Shown: positions 1 through 9,023, counted from the first letter of the stretch. The stretch is 23,256 bases of DNA from Pseudomonadota bacterium (GCA_021299675.1 JAJTIF010000239.1:1-23256); one strand, 5' to 3'. The notes: a model not told the origin generated them from the letters alone. Numbers and translations are program-made.

Positions 1-144
1 TAAAACGAGTTTTAAGGAATCAACGTGTTGGATAACTGCGAGATCGCCAAATGATTTTAGACGGAATGTGGAGAAAGCCGTGAGATCACAGCTCAGGTGC
101 AAAACCACATTGGGGATCTTGGCTAAATCATCGTTGAGACTCAT
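1..144 (-). CDS. murB: UDP-N-acetylenolpyruvoylglucosamine reductase MurB, N-terminal 48 residues
   Basis: Partial gene; it continues past the left edge of the window. It begins ATG at 144 inside the murC stop (ATGA, 4-base overlap), so translation is probably coupled. The 48 visible residues start MSLNDDLAKIPN and contain LTAFSTFRLKSFGDLAVI. This matches the N-terminal MurB pattern in which a 'TFR' stretch opens the FAD-binding domain and is followed by a hydrophobic strand. MurB reduces enolpyruvyl-UDP-GlcNAc to UDP-MurNAc, the substrate of MurC. A gene directly after murC in a dcw cluster is commonly murB, and position plus motif carry this call. The glycines that usually follow TFR (TFRIGG) are replaced by LKSFG, so the protein is somewhat divergent. 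Confidence 0.78.
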   Translation of the reverse strand, partial: MSLNDDLAKIPNVVLHLSCDLTAFSTFRLKSFGDLAVIQHVDSLKLVL

Positions 145-1526
145 AGCTGAGATACAATCACTTTAACTTTCTTGCTGATCGAGCCTGCACCGAGAGTTAG
201 AAAAATTAGATTTTCTTTTTTCCTTTCCTGAATCAATTCAATCATCGTATCCAGGCTGATGGATTTAAACTTTGCGCCAAAGCGCTCTTTCATGGCCGAG
301 ACCAAAGTATCTGAACTTATGCCAGGAATCGCCGACTCGCTTGCGGGATAGATGGGCCCCACAAAAACCTCATCAGCATTCTCAAAAGAATTAATGAAAT
401 CATTCCAGAGCTGCTTAGTACGAGAATAACGATGCGGTTCAAAGACAACGCAAATGCGCTTCTTATAAATTTCCTTAAGTGTTTTGAGAGTCGCCTTGAT
501 TTCAGTAGGGTGGTGACCGTAATCATCGATAATTTCGAAGTCACCATTTCGGTACAGGCTCTCAAGTCTACGGCCAACGCCTTTGAATTTTAAAATTCCG
601 CTTCTAATCGCATCAAAACTTAAACCTGTCTCATGACTAATTGAGATGGCGGCGAGAGCATTTAGTACATTATGCTCGCCGGAAACAGCGAGCTGGATTT
701 TACCTTTTGCCGAACCCAAATGCCAAAGTTCAAAACTTGTCTCGCCACGTGCATATGAAACATTCCAAGCGACGTAATCGAGACTTACTTTCTCCTCGAG
801 GTTCTTGGCAATACCAAAGAGCACATAGGGTCTCTTGATTTTTGTAATAATATCCTGCGTGCCCTTGTCATGGGCATTTAATGCTGCCTTTCCATAGAAG
901 GGAATTTTGTTAACGAAATCAATGAAGGCTTGCTTGATGTTTTCTTCAGTTTTATGAAAGTCCAGGTGATCGTTGTCGACATTTGTGACGACAGCCATGA
1001 TCGGATTCAAGTGAAGAAATGATCCGTCGCTCTCATCTGCTTCGGCAATCAGGTACTCACTCCCACCCATCTTCGCATGGGTTCCAAGGTTATTTACAAT
1101 GCCGCCAATGATGTGGGTCGGATCCATTCCAGCGTCATGAAAAATAGTGGCCACCATACTTGTTGTCGTGGTCTTGCCATGTGAACCAGCAATTGCAATG
1201 CCGTACTTTAGTCTCATAAGCTCTGCCAGCATCTCAGCTCTTCGAACGAATGGAATCCTGTCGGCTTTAGCTTTTTTTATTTCGGGATTATTGAAATCAA
1301 TCGCCGATGAATAGACGAGAAGATTTACTTCCTGGATATTCTCTTCTTTGTGACCAATAAATATCTGCGCACCTTTCGAACGTAAGTTTTCGATGACTGG
1401 GCTTAGGTTTAAATCAGATCCACTCACCTGATAGCCCATCGAAAGCAAAACATCGGCGATGCCACTCATCCCTATTCCACCGATGCCGACAAAATGAATT
1501 TTAAGTTTTTTGGGTAATCCCAACAT
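141..1526 (-). CDS. murC: UDP-N-acetylmuramate--L-alanine ligase MurC
   Basis: ATP-dependent cytoplasmic ligase that adds L-Ala to UDP-MurNAc, the first step of stem-peptide synthesis. The 461 residues are of normal family length. The N-terminal Rossmann motif GIGGIGMSG lies at about 14-22, the P-loop GSHGKTTTT at 114-122, and the central-domain motif DNDHLDFH at 184-191. C-terminal ligand motifs GVGRRLE, DDYGHHPTEI and FEPHRYSRT are all present, so it should be active. The ATG at 1526 lies inside the end of murG (26-base overlap) and is preceded by GGAGA nine bases upstream. It sits between murG and murB in the dcw operon. Confidence 0.97.
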   Translation of the reverse strand: MLGLPKKLKIHFVGIGGIGMSGIADVLLSMGYQVSGSDLNLSPVIENLRSKGAQIFIGHKEENIQEVNLLVYSSAIDFNNPEIKKAKADRIPFVRRAEMLAELMRLKYGIAIAGSHGKTTTTSMVATIFHDAGMDPTHIIGGIVNNLGTHAKMGGSEYLIAEADESDGSFLHLNPIMAVVTNVDNDHLDFHKTEENIKQAFIDFVNKIPFYGKAALNAHDKGTQDIITKIKRPYVLFGIAKNLEEKVSLDYVAWNVSYARGETSFELWHLGSAKGKIQLAVSGEHNVLNALAAISISHETGLSFDAIRSGILKFKGVGRRLESLYRNGDFEIIDDYGHHPTEIKATLKTLKEIYKKRICVVFEPHRYSRTKQLWNDFINSFENADEVFVGPIYPASESAIPGISSDTLVSAMKERFGAKFKSISLDTMIELIQERKKENLIFLTLGAGSISKKVKVIVSQL

Positions 1527-2559
1527 ATTGAAATATCTCCGAGAGAAGTGCTTCTCCTGAATCTACGACTTGAGGGACTGAATGTGAAGTGTGATAGAGG
1601 CCCTGTAATGAATTTCTTAGGAATACATTAAGCTGATCTAGCAATTTACCGTCAGTATCTTTGGGATCAAACACTTCAACGGTGAACCTTTTTTCATCTC
1701 TCAGTGATAATGCGTTCCACCATTGATGATTGTCCGTTGCGGCTGGGAATGGAATCAAGAGTGCTGGTTTTGCCACGATTCTTAATTCGGCAACTGTACT
1801 TGCGCCTGCCCGAGCAACTATGACATCACACCAATTGTAGTTTTCTTGTATCTCATCAAGATATTTATATTTTTTAATTCTATTATCATCACTTGTGTTT
1901 TCATCAGACCCCGTCTGATGAACAATTTCCAAAGTGAGATCCGGGTTGATTTTCAGATAGTAATCGATCGCCTTATTAATTTGAGTGGCACCAAGTGATC
2001 CTCCAAAGACCAAAACTCGAAGTGGCTTGTGAGTTGGAAGAGGTGCCGTATATTTGATCGACTGCCTGATGGGGTTTCCAACGACCTTCGTTTTAGAATA
2101 CATGCCTGCTGGAAGATTTTTTGTGTTTTTAAAATGCACAAAGATTAAGTTGGCGACTTTTGCCAAATATCTGTTTGTGACACCCATGACAGCATTTTGT
2201 TCGATGATGAAAATGGGACTACCCACGAGTTTAGCTGCAAGCAAAGTGGGGCCACAAACATAACCGCCAGCACCTATTGCAAAACTAGGTTTCCTCCCCA
2301 AAAACTTCAGCCAGATTTTTAGGAATACGATGAAATTTCTAACAAGACTGGCTAATAGCTTAAAAGGATTATTCGTACGAAGCGGCCAGCTTGAAAGGTG
2401 AATTGCATTCTTATTTTTAAACAATTTGTAATCGAGGGGCCGCTGTCCAGTCAGATAATCTACTTCATAACCGAGCAGGGAAAGCCGTTCACCCAAGGCG
2501 ATGGCAGCATTGATGTGACCACCCGTTCCGCCAGCAACCAATACACAGTACTTATTCAT
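1501..2559 (-). CDS. murG: UDP-GlcNAc:lipid I N-acetylglucosaminyltransferase MurG
   Basis: Membrane-associated GT28 glycosyltransferase that adds GlcNAc to lipid I on the inner face of the membrane, giving lipid II. The 352 residues are of typical length. The N-terminal glycine loop GGTGGH lies at 10-15, followed by GAGGYVCGP and IEQNAVMGVTNRYLA. The C-terminal UDP-GlcNAc site shows GGSLGATQIN, ARAGASTVAEL and PFPAATDNHQ. The ATG at 2559 overlaps the ftsW stop as ATGA, so the flippase/polymerase-side and lipid II-making genes are probably translated together. Its 3' end overlaps murC by 26 bases. Confidence 0.96.
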   Translation of the reverse strand: MNKYCVLVAGGTGGHINAAIALGERLSLLGYEVDYLTGQRPLDYKLFKNKNAIHLSSWPLRTNNPFKLLASLVRNFIVFLKIWLKFLGRKPSFAIGAGGYVCGPTLLAAKLVGSPIFIIEQNAVMGVTNRYLAKVANLIFVHFKNTKNLPAGMYSKTKVVGNPIRQSIKYTAPLPTHKPLRVLVFGGSLGATQINKAIDYYLKINPDLTLEIVHQTGSDENTSDDNRIKKYKYLDEIQENYNWCDVIVARAGASTVAELRIVAKPALLIPFPAATDNHQWWNALSLRDEKRFTVEVFDPKDTDGKLLDQLNVFLRNSLQGLYHTSHSVPQVVDSGEALLSEIFQYVGITQKT

Positions 2560-3731
2560 GCGCTTAGCGCTTTGCTGCTTCTGGTTTTTTTAGGTTCTTT
2601 TTTATCCAATCCATTCCAACGAATAGCTGAAAATACCAGTCCGAGAGCCGCTAGGTTTGCGACCATGCTTGACCCCCCGTAGCTTATGAATGGAAGATTC
2701 AAGCCTTTCGTTGGTAGTAAACCAAGCACAACACCCATATTTAAAAAAGCCTGTATCCCAACACAGAACACGATAGAACACACAAGGAGACTTGAGAGTC
2801 TCGATCGAAGTGAGAGCGCTAACTTAAACCCAAGATAAATGAATCCCAAAAAGAGAACGACACCCCCAACGACACCGATGAAACCAAGTTCTTCACCAAT
2901 CACAGAAAAGATGAAGTCGTTGTAGGATTCTGGTAGGTAGAACAATTTTTCATTTGAGTTCCCAAGGCCTTGACCCGTTACCCCTCCCTGAGCAAAAGCT
3001 AGAAAGCTTTGGATGATTTGAAATCCAGAGTTTTTTGGATCAGACCAGGGATCTAAGAATACTAAGATCCTTTTGACTCGATACTCGGCACCAAAAAGTA
3101 AGGCCACAGCACCTACTAAGCCAGTGGCGGTTAAGCCCCAAAATAGCTTTCGTGGGAAATGACTTAGGTAAGCGATAAAAGCCAAGAGCAATGATGAAAT
3201 GGCAAAAGTGCCAAAATCTGGTTGCTTTAAAAAAATCAGCAAGGGCAGTATGAGCCCAAGAGAATTTATGGCCTTCTCTCTGGTTGGATACAAGTTGAAG
3301 TTTTCAAAATACTTAATGGCAGCCAGTATGATGCTGTATTTTACAAATTCTCCCGGCTGGAGATTCATAAATCCTAAATTTATCCAACGATGTGAGCCCT
3401 TCATGACAACACCGATGCCCGGAACTTGCGTAAGGGCCAGGAGACCGATAAACATACCGTTGATTTGATAAGCGTATTTGTACCAGAAATTTACTTTTGT
3501 ACGCGCGAGTAGGAATGAGGCACCGACTCCGAATGTGATAAAAATTATCTGCTTAAAAAGAAAATAAGTGGGACTACCGAAGTTCTCTCTGGCGTACATG
3601 TAGCTCGCCGAAAAAACCATCACGACCCCGAAGAAAAGGATCAAAATGGTTGTAATGAGAAAAAAATTACCCGTCTTTTCTAGTTCACTATTTTGTTCCA
3701 TGGAAGCATCCTTATTTCCAGATGCTTCCAT
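2556..3731 (-). CDS. ftsW: SEDS-family septal peptidoglycan glycosyltransferase FtsW
   Basis: Polytopic SEDS protein that polymerises lipid II at the septum with its class B PBP partner FtsI. The 391 residues are mostly hydrophobic, with about ten membrane spans after a short polar N-terminus. Family signatures include RWINLGFMNLQPGEFVK, the extracellular YNDFIFSVIGEELGF stretch with the SEDS aspartate, and LNLPFISYGGSSM near the C-terminus. Two starts are possible. ATG 3731 has AAGGA thirteen bases upstream. ATG 3701 has AAGGA seven bases upstream, a better spacing, and would give 381 residues. Both lie in a perfect hairpin (see 3700-3731). murD ends 21 bases upstream. Confidence 0.95.
   Translation of the reverse strand: MEASGNKDASMEQNSELEKTGNFFLITTILILFFGVVMVFSASYMYARENFGSPTYFLFKQIIFITFGVGASFLLARTKVNFWYKYAYQINGMFIGLLALTQVPGIGVVMKGSHRWINLGFMNLQPGEFVKYSIILAAIKYFENFNLYPTREKAINSLGLILPLLIFLKQPDFGTFAISSLLLAFIAYLSHFPRKLFWGLTATGLVGAVALLFGAEYRVKRILVFLDPWSDPKNSGFQIIQSFLAFAQGGVTGQGLGNSNEKLFYLPESYNDFIFSVIGEELGFIGVVGGVVLFLGFIYLGFKLALSLRSRLSSLLVCSIVFCVGIQAFLNMGVVLGLLPTKGLNLPFISYGGSSMVANLAALGLVFSAIRWNGLDKKEPKKTRSSKALSA
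3700..3731 (-). promoter_or_regulatory. Perfect 11-bp hairpin spanning both candidate ftsW start codons
   Basis: On the coding strand ATGGAAGCATC (3731-3721) and GATGCTTCCAT (3710-3700) are exact reverse complements separated by ten bases. The upstream ATG forms the 5' edge of the stem. The downstream ATG (3701-3699) has its first two bases in the 3' edge. The only well-spaced Shine-Dalgarno-like AAGGA straddles the loop and the 3' arm. In mRNA this would hide both starts, so FtsW synthesis could depend on ribosomes arriving from murD. The structure is seen; the regulatory role is inferred. Confidence 0.5.
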
Positions 3732-3752
3732 TTTACGCTCTGAATCCTTAGC

Positions 3753-5135
3753 TCACAACTGGAAGATGAGCTTTTTATAATAATTCCCTTTTTCTTCATA
3801 ATCGCGGAAGACGTCGGTACTATCGTTGCCAGGGCACAGGAGGATCGTATCCCCTGTCCGGCTCTTTTGATAAGCCAGCAACACGGATTCATCAAACGAT
3901 CCAACCAGGAAAGTTTGTGTAGCTTCACCTAGTACTCTATTCATGCTTTCTTTGACCTCTCCAACTAGCACTAAGCAGCGGACCTTTTCGGCCATAATCC
4001 CAAAGTACTTATCAAAGCTGAGGCCCTCAATTTCTTTACCACCGGCAATTAGAATAACCGGATCCTTAAAAGCATCAAGAGTTGTTTTGAGCTCATCCAT
4101 GGTTTCACTCTTGGAGTCGTTATAGAACTTCACACCATTTTTTTCGATGACGAACTCAATGCGGTGGGGGATTCCGGGGAAGTTTTCAATCGCAAACTGG
4201 ATAGAGGAATCGCTGCACTTAAGCGCCTTACAAGCGGTGATAGCCGAGAGCATGTTCTCCCGGTTATTCTGACCAACGATTCTCATCTCTGTAACCTTAA
4301 ACTCGGAGTGAAAATTAATGTTGGAATGAATTCTTTTATCGTGGAAGTGTGTTCCCTGGATCTCGTTAATCACTCCCATGCTCACAAAACTCTTTCTTGA
4401 ATACCAGAAAGTTTGAGCCTGACAGTTTCTAAGGATGCTATTACCGGCTAATTTATCGAAGTTCACAATCAAATAATCTTCGGGACCAAGATCCTTGGCA
4501 ACCTTCAGAGCTGTATCAAGGAACTCACCAGGTCCCTTAAAGCGACCAGAAGTCACTTTCTCTTCAAGATTTGGGTAGATCGCCATGATCGGCTTGAAAT
4601 GAGTAACCGTCTGGAGCTGGAGGGGCGAAACCTCCACAACTACGTAGTCGATCTCATCTTTATTCGGAAGCATGAGGTAGTTGATGAATGGCTCATCACT
4701 AGTGCCACCAACGAAGACATTTTTCTTATCAACCCGCAGAGTGAAACCAATCATGTTTGCGATCGTTGTGCGTCCATAGCTGCCGCAAATAGCGACAACT
4801 GGTTTTTTACAGTTGGCATAAGCAAATGCAAAATCACTATAAACAGCTCTTCCCTGCTCGCGCGCCACATTGAGCTGCGGAAGATTGGGATCTACGGACG
4901 ATGAGTACACGATAATATCAGCTGAAGTGAAGTCTTCCTCTCTGTGCTCACCCAAAGTCATGGCTGGCGCAGGATTAAACTTCTTAAGTCTCTTTACTTG
5001 CTTATTGAGATCAAAGATTGGCTTGATGTCTGTAACTTTTATCTCACAGCCAATTTGATTAAAAAGATTGAGCAGCGCAAACCCAGTCTTTCCCAAACCA
5101 ACGATAAGAACTTTCTTGCCTTTTAGGTGTTCCAT
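3753..5135 (-). CDS. murD: Divergent MurD-family ligase (UDP-MurNAc-L-Ala--D-Glu ligase position)
   Basis: By position and overall likeness this is MurD, which adds D-Glu to UDP-MurNAc-L-Ala. The 460 residues are of family length, with Rossmann motif GLGKTG at 13-18, E168 in VEVS, PHRIEFV from 323 and YNDSK near 338-342. Several active-site elements are altered. The P-loop reads GSYGRTT (118-124), with arginine at the lysine position. NLEEK (189-193) stands where other MurDs have N-x-x-x-DH. GQNN (288-291) replaces GQHN, and SKSET replaces SKATN. The C-terminal block reads CPGNDSTDVFRDYEEKG instead of the SPA-AS-D-F pattern. It is open and well placed, with GAGG five bases before ATG, so it is not a decayed gene. 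Activity is uncertain. Confidence 0.85.
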   Translation of the reverse strand: MEHLKGKKVLIVGLGKTGFALLNLFNQIGCEIKVTDIKPIFDLNKQVKRLKKFNPAPAMTLGEHREEDFTSADIIVYSSSVDPNLPQLNVAREQGRAVYSDFAFAYANCKKPVVAICGSYGRTTIANMIGFTLRVDKKNVFVGGTSDEPFINYLMLPNKDEIDYVVVEVSPLQLQTVTHFKPIMAIYPNLEEKVTSGRFKGPGEFLDTALKVAKDLGPEDYLIVNFDKLAGNSILRNCQAQTFWYSRKSFVSMGVINEIQGTHFHDKRIHSNINFHSEFKVTEMRIVGQNNRENMLSAITACKALKCSDSSIQFAIENFPGIPHRIEFVIEKNGVKFYNDSKSETMDELKTTLDAFKDPVILIAGGKEIEGLSFDKYFGIMAEKVRCLVLVGEVKESMNRVLGEATQTFLVGSFDESVLLAYQKSRTGDTILLCPGNDSTDVFRDYEEKGNYYKKLIFQL

Positions 5136-5151
5136 AACTTCCTCTTCTTTC

Positions 5152-6228
5152 TTAGCGTAGTTTTAGTGATGCAAGGGCTAGGATTGCCAGCACCAAAGAG
5201 ATAATCCAAAAACGAACAATGACTTTTGTCTCTGGCCAGCCAGAAAGTTCAAAGTGATGGTGAATTGGAGCCATTTTAAAAATTCTTTTCTGGCGCAACT
5301 TATACGATACTACCTGTAGTATCACAGAGACGGCTTCCATGACGAAAACGCCGCCTACGATCACGAATAGAAACTCGTTTTTTGTAATAACAGCGATTGT
5401 ACCCAACACTCCACCGAGGGAGAGAGAGCCAACGTCCCCCATAAAAATCTCCGCGGGATAGGCGTTATACCAAAGAAACCCTGCGCCGGCGCCAACGAGA
5501 GCACCAACCAACACTAAATTCTCTCCGACATCAGGAATATAGGGAATCAAAAGATACTGTGCGAGCTCAACGTGACCGGCCACATATGCCAAGAGACCCA
5601 AGGTCGTTGCAGAAATGATTACTGGTCCAATAGCAAGACCGTCGAGACCATCCGTTAAATTAACAGCGTTACTTGAGCCAACAATCACAAACGCACCGAA
5701 TATCACATACCCCCATCCTAAATCAGCAATAGGCTCTTTGATAAATGGGATGTAGAGATTGGTATCCGTGACGTTGTACTTAATCATGAAGTAGCAAGCT
5801 AGGCCCGCAGTCAAAAACTGCCAAAGCAGCTTTTGCTTCGCACTTACGCCCTTAGAGTTTTTCTTGAGTACTTTGTAGTAGTCATCAAGCCCCCCCAAAA
5901 AGAAATAGCTCATCATAACAAAAAGAGTAATGAGGAAAGGAGTGCTTAGAAAGTTGCCACAGATCAGTGTCGCGGCAAGTGCAGAGCCAATAATGAAGAC
6001 CCCTCCAAAGGTTGGAGTGCCTTTCTTTTTTAAGTGAGACTGTGGACCATCCTCACGAATACTTTGACCGAATTGTCTCAGTTTCATTAAGGCAATAAAT
6101 CGTTTTCCCCAAACAAGAGAAACAATAATGGCCACCACAAAAGCTATGAAAGAACGAACCGTAATGTATCGAAACAAGTTGAGAACGGCTTGATTCTGAC
6201 TTAGCGGATAAAGCCAGTGAAAGAGCAT
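5152..6228 (-). CDS. mraY: Phospho-N-acetylmuramoyl-pentapeptide transferase MraY
   Basis: Integral membrane enzyme that moves phospho-MurNAc-pentapeptide from UDP to undecaprenyl phosphate, making lipid I. The 358 residues have about ten membrane spans. Family motifs are complete: KKKGTPTFGG (68-76), the aspartate pair in LGGLDDYYK (D115, D116), NLTDGLDGLAIG (190-201), FMGDVGSLSLGG with D265, and the HHH loop PIHHHFELSGW from 321. The ATG at 6228 has AAGG seven bases upstream. It lies 27 bases after murF and 16 before murD. Confidence 0.97.
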   Translation of the reverse strand: MLFHWLYPLSQNQAVLNLFRYITVRSFIAFVVAIIVSLVWGKRFIALMKLRQFGQSIREDGPQSHLKKKGTPTFGGVFIIGSALAATLICGNFLSTPFLITLFVMMSYFFLGGLDDYYKVLKKNSKGVSAKQKLLWQFLTAGLACYFMIKYNVTDTNLYIPFIKEPIADLGWGYVIFGAFVIVGSSNAVNLTDGLDGLAIGPVIISATTLGLLAYVAGHVELAQYLLIPYIPDVGENLVLVGALVGAGAGFLWYNAYPAEIFMGDVGSLSLGGVLGTIAVITKNEFLFVIVGGVFVMEAVSVILQVVSYKLRQKRIFKMAPIHHHFELSGWPETKVIVRFWIISLVLAILALASLKLR

Positions 6229-6255
6229 AGTTACGCCTTAGAAAAGAGGGTAACG

Positions 6256-7659
6256 TTAAGTTATAGCGAGAAGCGACTCCAATTGTAAAGAGCGAGATCC
6301 CTTTATAAACACATGCGTCGCGTTGCGAGTGATGTCTCGCCATCTTTCTCCGTTTATCTCTTTCACGTTAGAAAACGTCAGGCCATCACCTCGGCCTCTC
6401 ACATAATGAGACGCGAAACGCCCCACAAACACCGCTTTTGCCTTGGGCCACTTCTTTAAAAACTCACCTAATTCTTGGTGGAATTGGTCGGAATTATCAC
6501 CGAGCTCATTCATGTCTCCCAAAAACAATACTGCATTCGACTCATCAACGCTTCGGCGGCGAAGCTCATCGAAAAAACCGCTCAAAGCAATCTGCATGGA
6601 TGAGGGATTTGCATTGTAGGCATCAAGAAAGGTCTCTTTATCTAAAATCTTTTGCCACTGAGACCGGTTAAAGGTGGGTTTAAAGTTGGCACAAGCTGCA
6701 ATGAGCTCATTTTTCTTTTGAGGAAATAGATTTATCGCAATGATGAATGCCGTAGCTAAGTTTGAAAAATTATGGGTTCCAGCGATGTGGTCATTTGAAA
6801 TCTTTATTTTATCCCCTTGTGAGTGAATAAGAACTTCAGGAGCAGCGATTTCAAAATAATAATCTGCAGACTTATTGCTTGAAGAGAAAGTCTTCATCCC
6901 GGCCAATGGTGAAAGTTGCTTCAGATATGTATCATCGAGGTTCTGAAAGAAGATTAATCCCTGCGGTTTCTTTTGTGCCAAATGCGTATACAAATACCCC
7001 TCTTCTTTGAACACGTTCTCTACGGTATCAAAGAACTCTAGATGAGTGGCACCGATGTTTGTAACTAGGCCACCGCGGGGATTTGAAATGTCACAAAGAA
7101 CCTTAATTTCACCCGGATGATTGCTTCCAAGTTCCAACACACAGACCTTCGTCTGGGGCTTGATTTGCAGTAGGGTAAATGGCACCCCAAGATGGTTGTT
7201 ATTATTTTTCTGAGTAGATTCAACCAAACCCGGGAACGTAGAATTCAATACAAAGCTAAGCATTTCCTTGTGAGTTGTTTTTCCATTGGAACCAGAGATA
7301 GCAAACAGATACCCACCAGAATTTTGCCATTCGCTGACGTGCCCAGAGGCAATTTCCTGCGTAAATGTAATCGCATCATTCACTTTTACAAAACAAACAT
7401 GAGGGTACTTAGATTTATAATTGCTCACGATTGCATCATTGGCAGCGCTCATCTCATACACTATTAAAGCACAGCCCTTATCGATGATTTCCGCTACATG
7501 CTCAAGCGGATTGTACTTTGCACCGTTGTAGGCTACAAAAAAGGATGGATGTACGTAACTTCTCGTATCGTTACAAAAGCCCATCAGTTCAGAGGGAACC
7601 ACTCCGGTTACTTCAACCAGAGACTGACATCGAGAGATAAGGGCTTTAATCTGAATCAT
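6256..7659 (-). CDS. murF: UDP-MurNAc-tripeptide--D-alanyl-D-alanine ligase MurF
   Basis: Cytoplasmic ATP-dependent ligase that adds the D-Ala-D-Ala dipeptide, completing the pentapeptide. The 467 residues carry an N-terminal UDP-binding domain with a DTR motif (31-33), the P-loop GSNGKTT (123-129), LELGSNHPGEI, NIGATHLEFF and the C-terminal DAYNANPSSM block. All are normal for MurF. The ATG at 7659 overlaps the murE stop by four bases (ATGA), so the two ligases are probably made in step. Confidence 0.96.
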   Translation of the reverse strand: MIQIKALISRCQSLVEVTGVVPSELMGFCNDTRSYVHPSFFVAYNGAKYNPLEHVAEIIDKGCALIVYEMSAANDAIVSNYKSKYPHVCFVKVNDAITFTQEIASGHVSEWQNSGGYLFAISGSNGKTTHKEMLSFVLNSTFPGLVESTQKNNNNHLGVPFTLLQIKPQTKVCVLELGSNHPGEIKVLCDISNPRGGLVTNIGATHLEFFDTVENVFKEEGYLYTHLAQKKPQGLIFFQNLDDTYLKQLSPLAGMKTFSSSNKSADYYFEIAAPEVLIHSQGDKIKISNDHIAGTHNFSNLATAFIIAINLFPQKKNELIAACANFKPTFNRSQWQKILDKETFLDAYNANPSSMQIALSGFFDELRRRSVDESNAVLFLGDMNELGDNSDQFHQELGEFLKKWPKAKAVFVGRFASHYVRGRGDGLTFSNVKEINGERWRDITRNATHVFIKGSRSLQLESLLAIT

Positions 7660-9023
7660 GGGGCTCTTCCTTGCAAAAAATTATCGAGTGTGAGGATGTC
7701 TGAGTAAGGATGCTTCGTGGTGCCTTTAATAATATAATCTTCATGCCCCTTACCCGCGACCACAAGCACCTCCATGGCACCAAGATCATTGAGCTCATTG
7801 ATCAAAGCCGTTGGTCGATCTTCAATTTTTTTATATTTCTTCGGATCAAGAGGTTTTGCAATATCATTGATGATTTGCATTGGATCTTCGGTTCGAGGGT
7901 TATCACTTGTGAGGATGAGCTCATCAGCATATTTCTGCACAGCCAAACCCATCAGAGGTCGCTTCCCCCTGTCTCTGTCGCCACCACATCCGAAGAGAAC
8001 TTTGATTTTATGAAGGGGGTATATCTCACGAACGGCACTCAGTAGATTTTCCAAAGCATCTGGTGTGTGAGCAAAATCCACAATGGCGGCCCGCTCATCC
8101 CATTCCTTGATGTAAAAGCGTCCAGGAGTTGGGAGCAGGTTGCGAGTATCCACTTTTACTACGGCTGGATTAACTTCCATTACCAATGCAAGGGCCAGGC
8201 TCAGATTATCTAGATTGAATTTTGTTTTAAAAAATGGGGGAAGCCTACTTTTCGTTTCTTCACCAAGTCCGGCAAGGACCTTACAGCTCTCTGGCTTTGC
8301 AATTTTATTTGCTAAATCTATTTGGGTGGATGGGAGATAAACGGAGCCCCCGGTGCGCAAATAATTAAAAATTTTCTTCTTTGCCTCAAAATACGCATCC
8401 ATCGTCTTGTGATAGTCCAAGTGGTCTTGAGTGAGGTTCGTCCAGGCACCAGAATAGAAAGTAAGACCTGTCACTCGGCTTTGCTCTAGCGCATGAGAGC
8501 TTGCCTCCATGGCCACAACATCACATGCCTGTGCATGCTGAAACAAGATTCTTCTGAGTTGAATAAAGCTTGGTGTTGTGAGCCCAAAATCCTCAAGCAA
8601 ACCCTTTTCACCCCGAACTCCAATTGTCCCAATACTAATTGCCTTCAGTCCACACAAAGTGGAGAGCTGTAGCACTAGATCAGCAGTGGTTGTTTTTCCG
8701 TTAGTACCAGTAATGGCGATGATTTTTGTTTTTCTGGGTAAAGGGAAGTAGATGTCGCAAAGATCTTTTTGAAAATTAAGCCACTGGTCTTCGCGCGCAA
8801 CAATCAGTGGGACATCTACCGGAAAATTCCGATTGAGTATTAGAACCTCTGGCCGATGTTTGCGAAGGTATTCCTGCAATCTTGACTCTGATTCTGGATT
8901 CGGGTGCAAGTAATAGAAAATAGCTGTTCCGGGACGCGACTGCTGAATCCGATCATCTATAGTTGAAATTGACATCAACTTTTCAACGGATCCAGTTAAG
9001 ATATAATTCGCTAAATCACTCAT
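7656..9023 (-). CDS. murE: UDP-MurNAc-L-Ala-D-Glu--2,6-diaminopimelate ligase MurE
   Basis: Adds the third stem-peptide residue. The P-loop GTNGKTT, the NLTQDHLDYH motif and the KGHE block (about 425-428) are present. DNPRTEDP at about 374-381 has the arginine typical of meso-diaminopimelate-specific enzymes, so the wall is probably Gram-negative A1-gamma type. I chose ATG 9023 (455 residues, MSDLANYILTG), which overlaps the ftsI stop by eight bases. The frame stays open to an ATG at 9110, but that adds 29 residues lying entirely over ftsI. The N-terminal UDP-binding domain is short, with IDDRIQQSRPG in place of the usual DSR-x-x-x-PG motif. No strong ribosome site precedes either start. Confidence 0.94.
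   Translation of the reverse strand: MSDLANYILTGSVEKLMSISTIDDRIQQSRPGTAIFYYLHPNPESESRLQEYLRKHRPEVLILNRNFPVDVPLIVAREDQWLNFQKDLCDIYFPLPRKTKIIAITGTNGKTTTADLVLQLSTLCGLKAISIGTIGVRGEKGLLEDFGLTTPSFIQLRRILFQHAQACDVVAMEASSHALEQSRVTGLTFYSGAWTNLTQDHLDYHKTMDAYFEAKKKIFNYLRTGGSVYLPSTQIDLANKIAKPESCKVLAGLGEETKSRLPPFFKTKFNLDNLSLALALVMEVNPAVVKVDTRNLLPTPGRFYIKEWDERAAIVDFAHTPDALENLLSAVREIYPLHKIKVLFGCGGDRDRGKRPLMGLAVQKYADELILTSDNPRTEDPMQIINDIAKPLDPKKYKKIEDRPTALINELNDLGAMEVLVVAGKGHEDYIIKGTTKHPYSDILTLDNFLQGRAP

Noticed and set aside
2398..2682. 94-codon plus-strand frame across the murG/ftsW junction
   Set aside because: Antisense shadow of two well-supported genes; its sequence has no domain.
7710..8045. 111-codon plus-strand frame
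   Set aside because: Lies wholly antisense to the murE catalytic region and is explained by its codon pattern.
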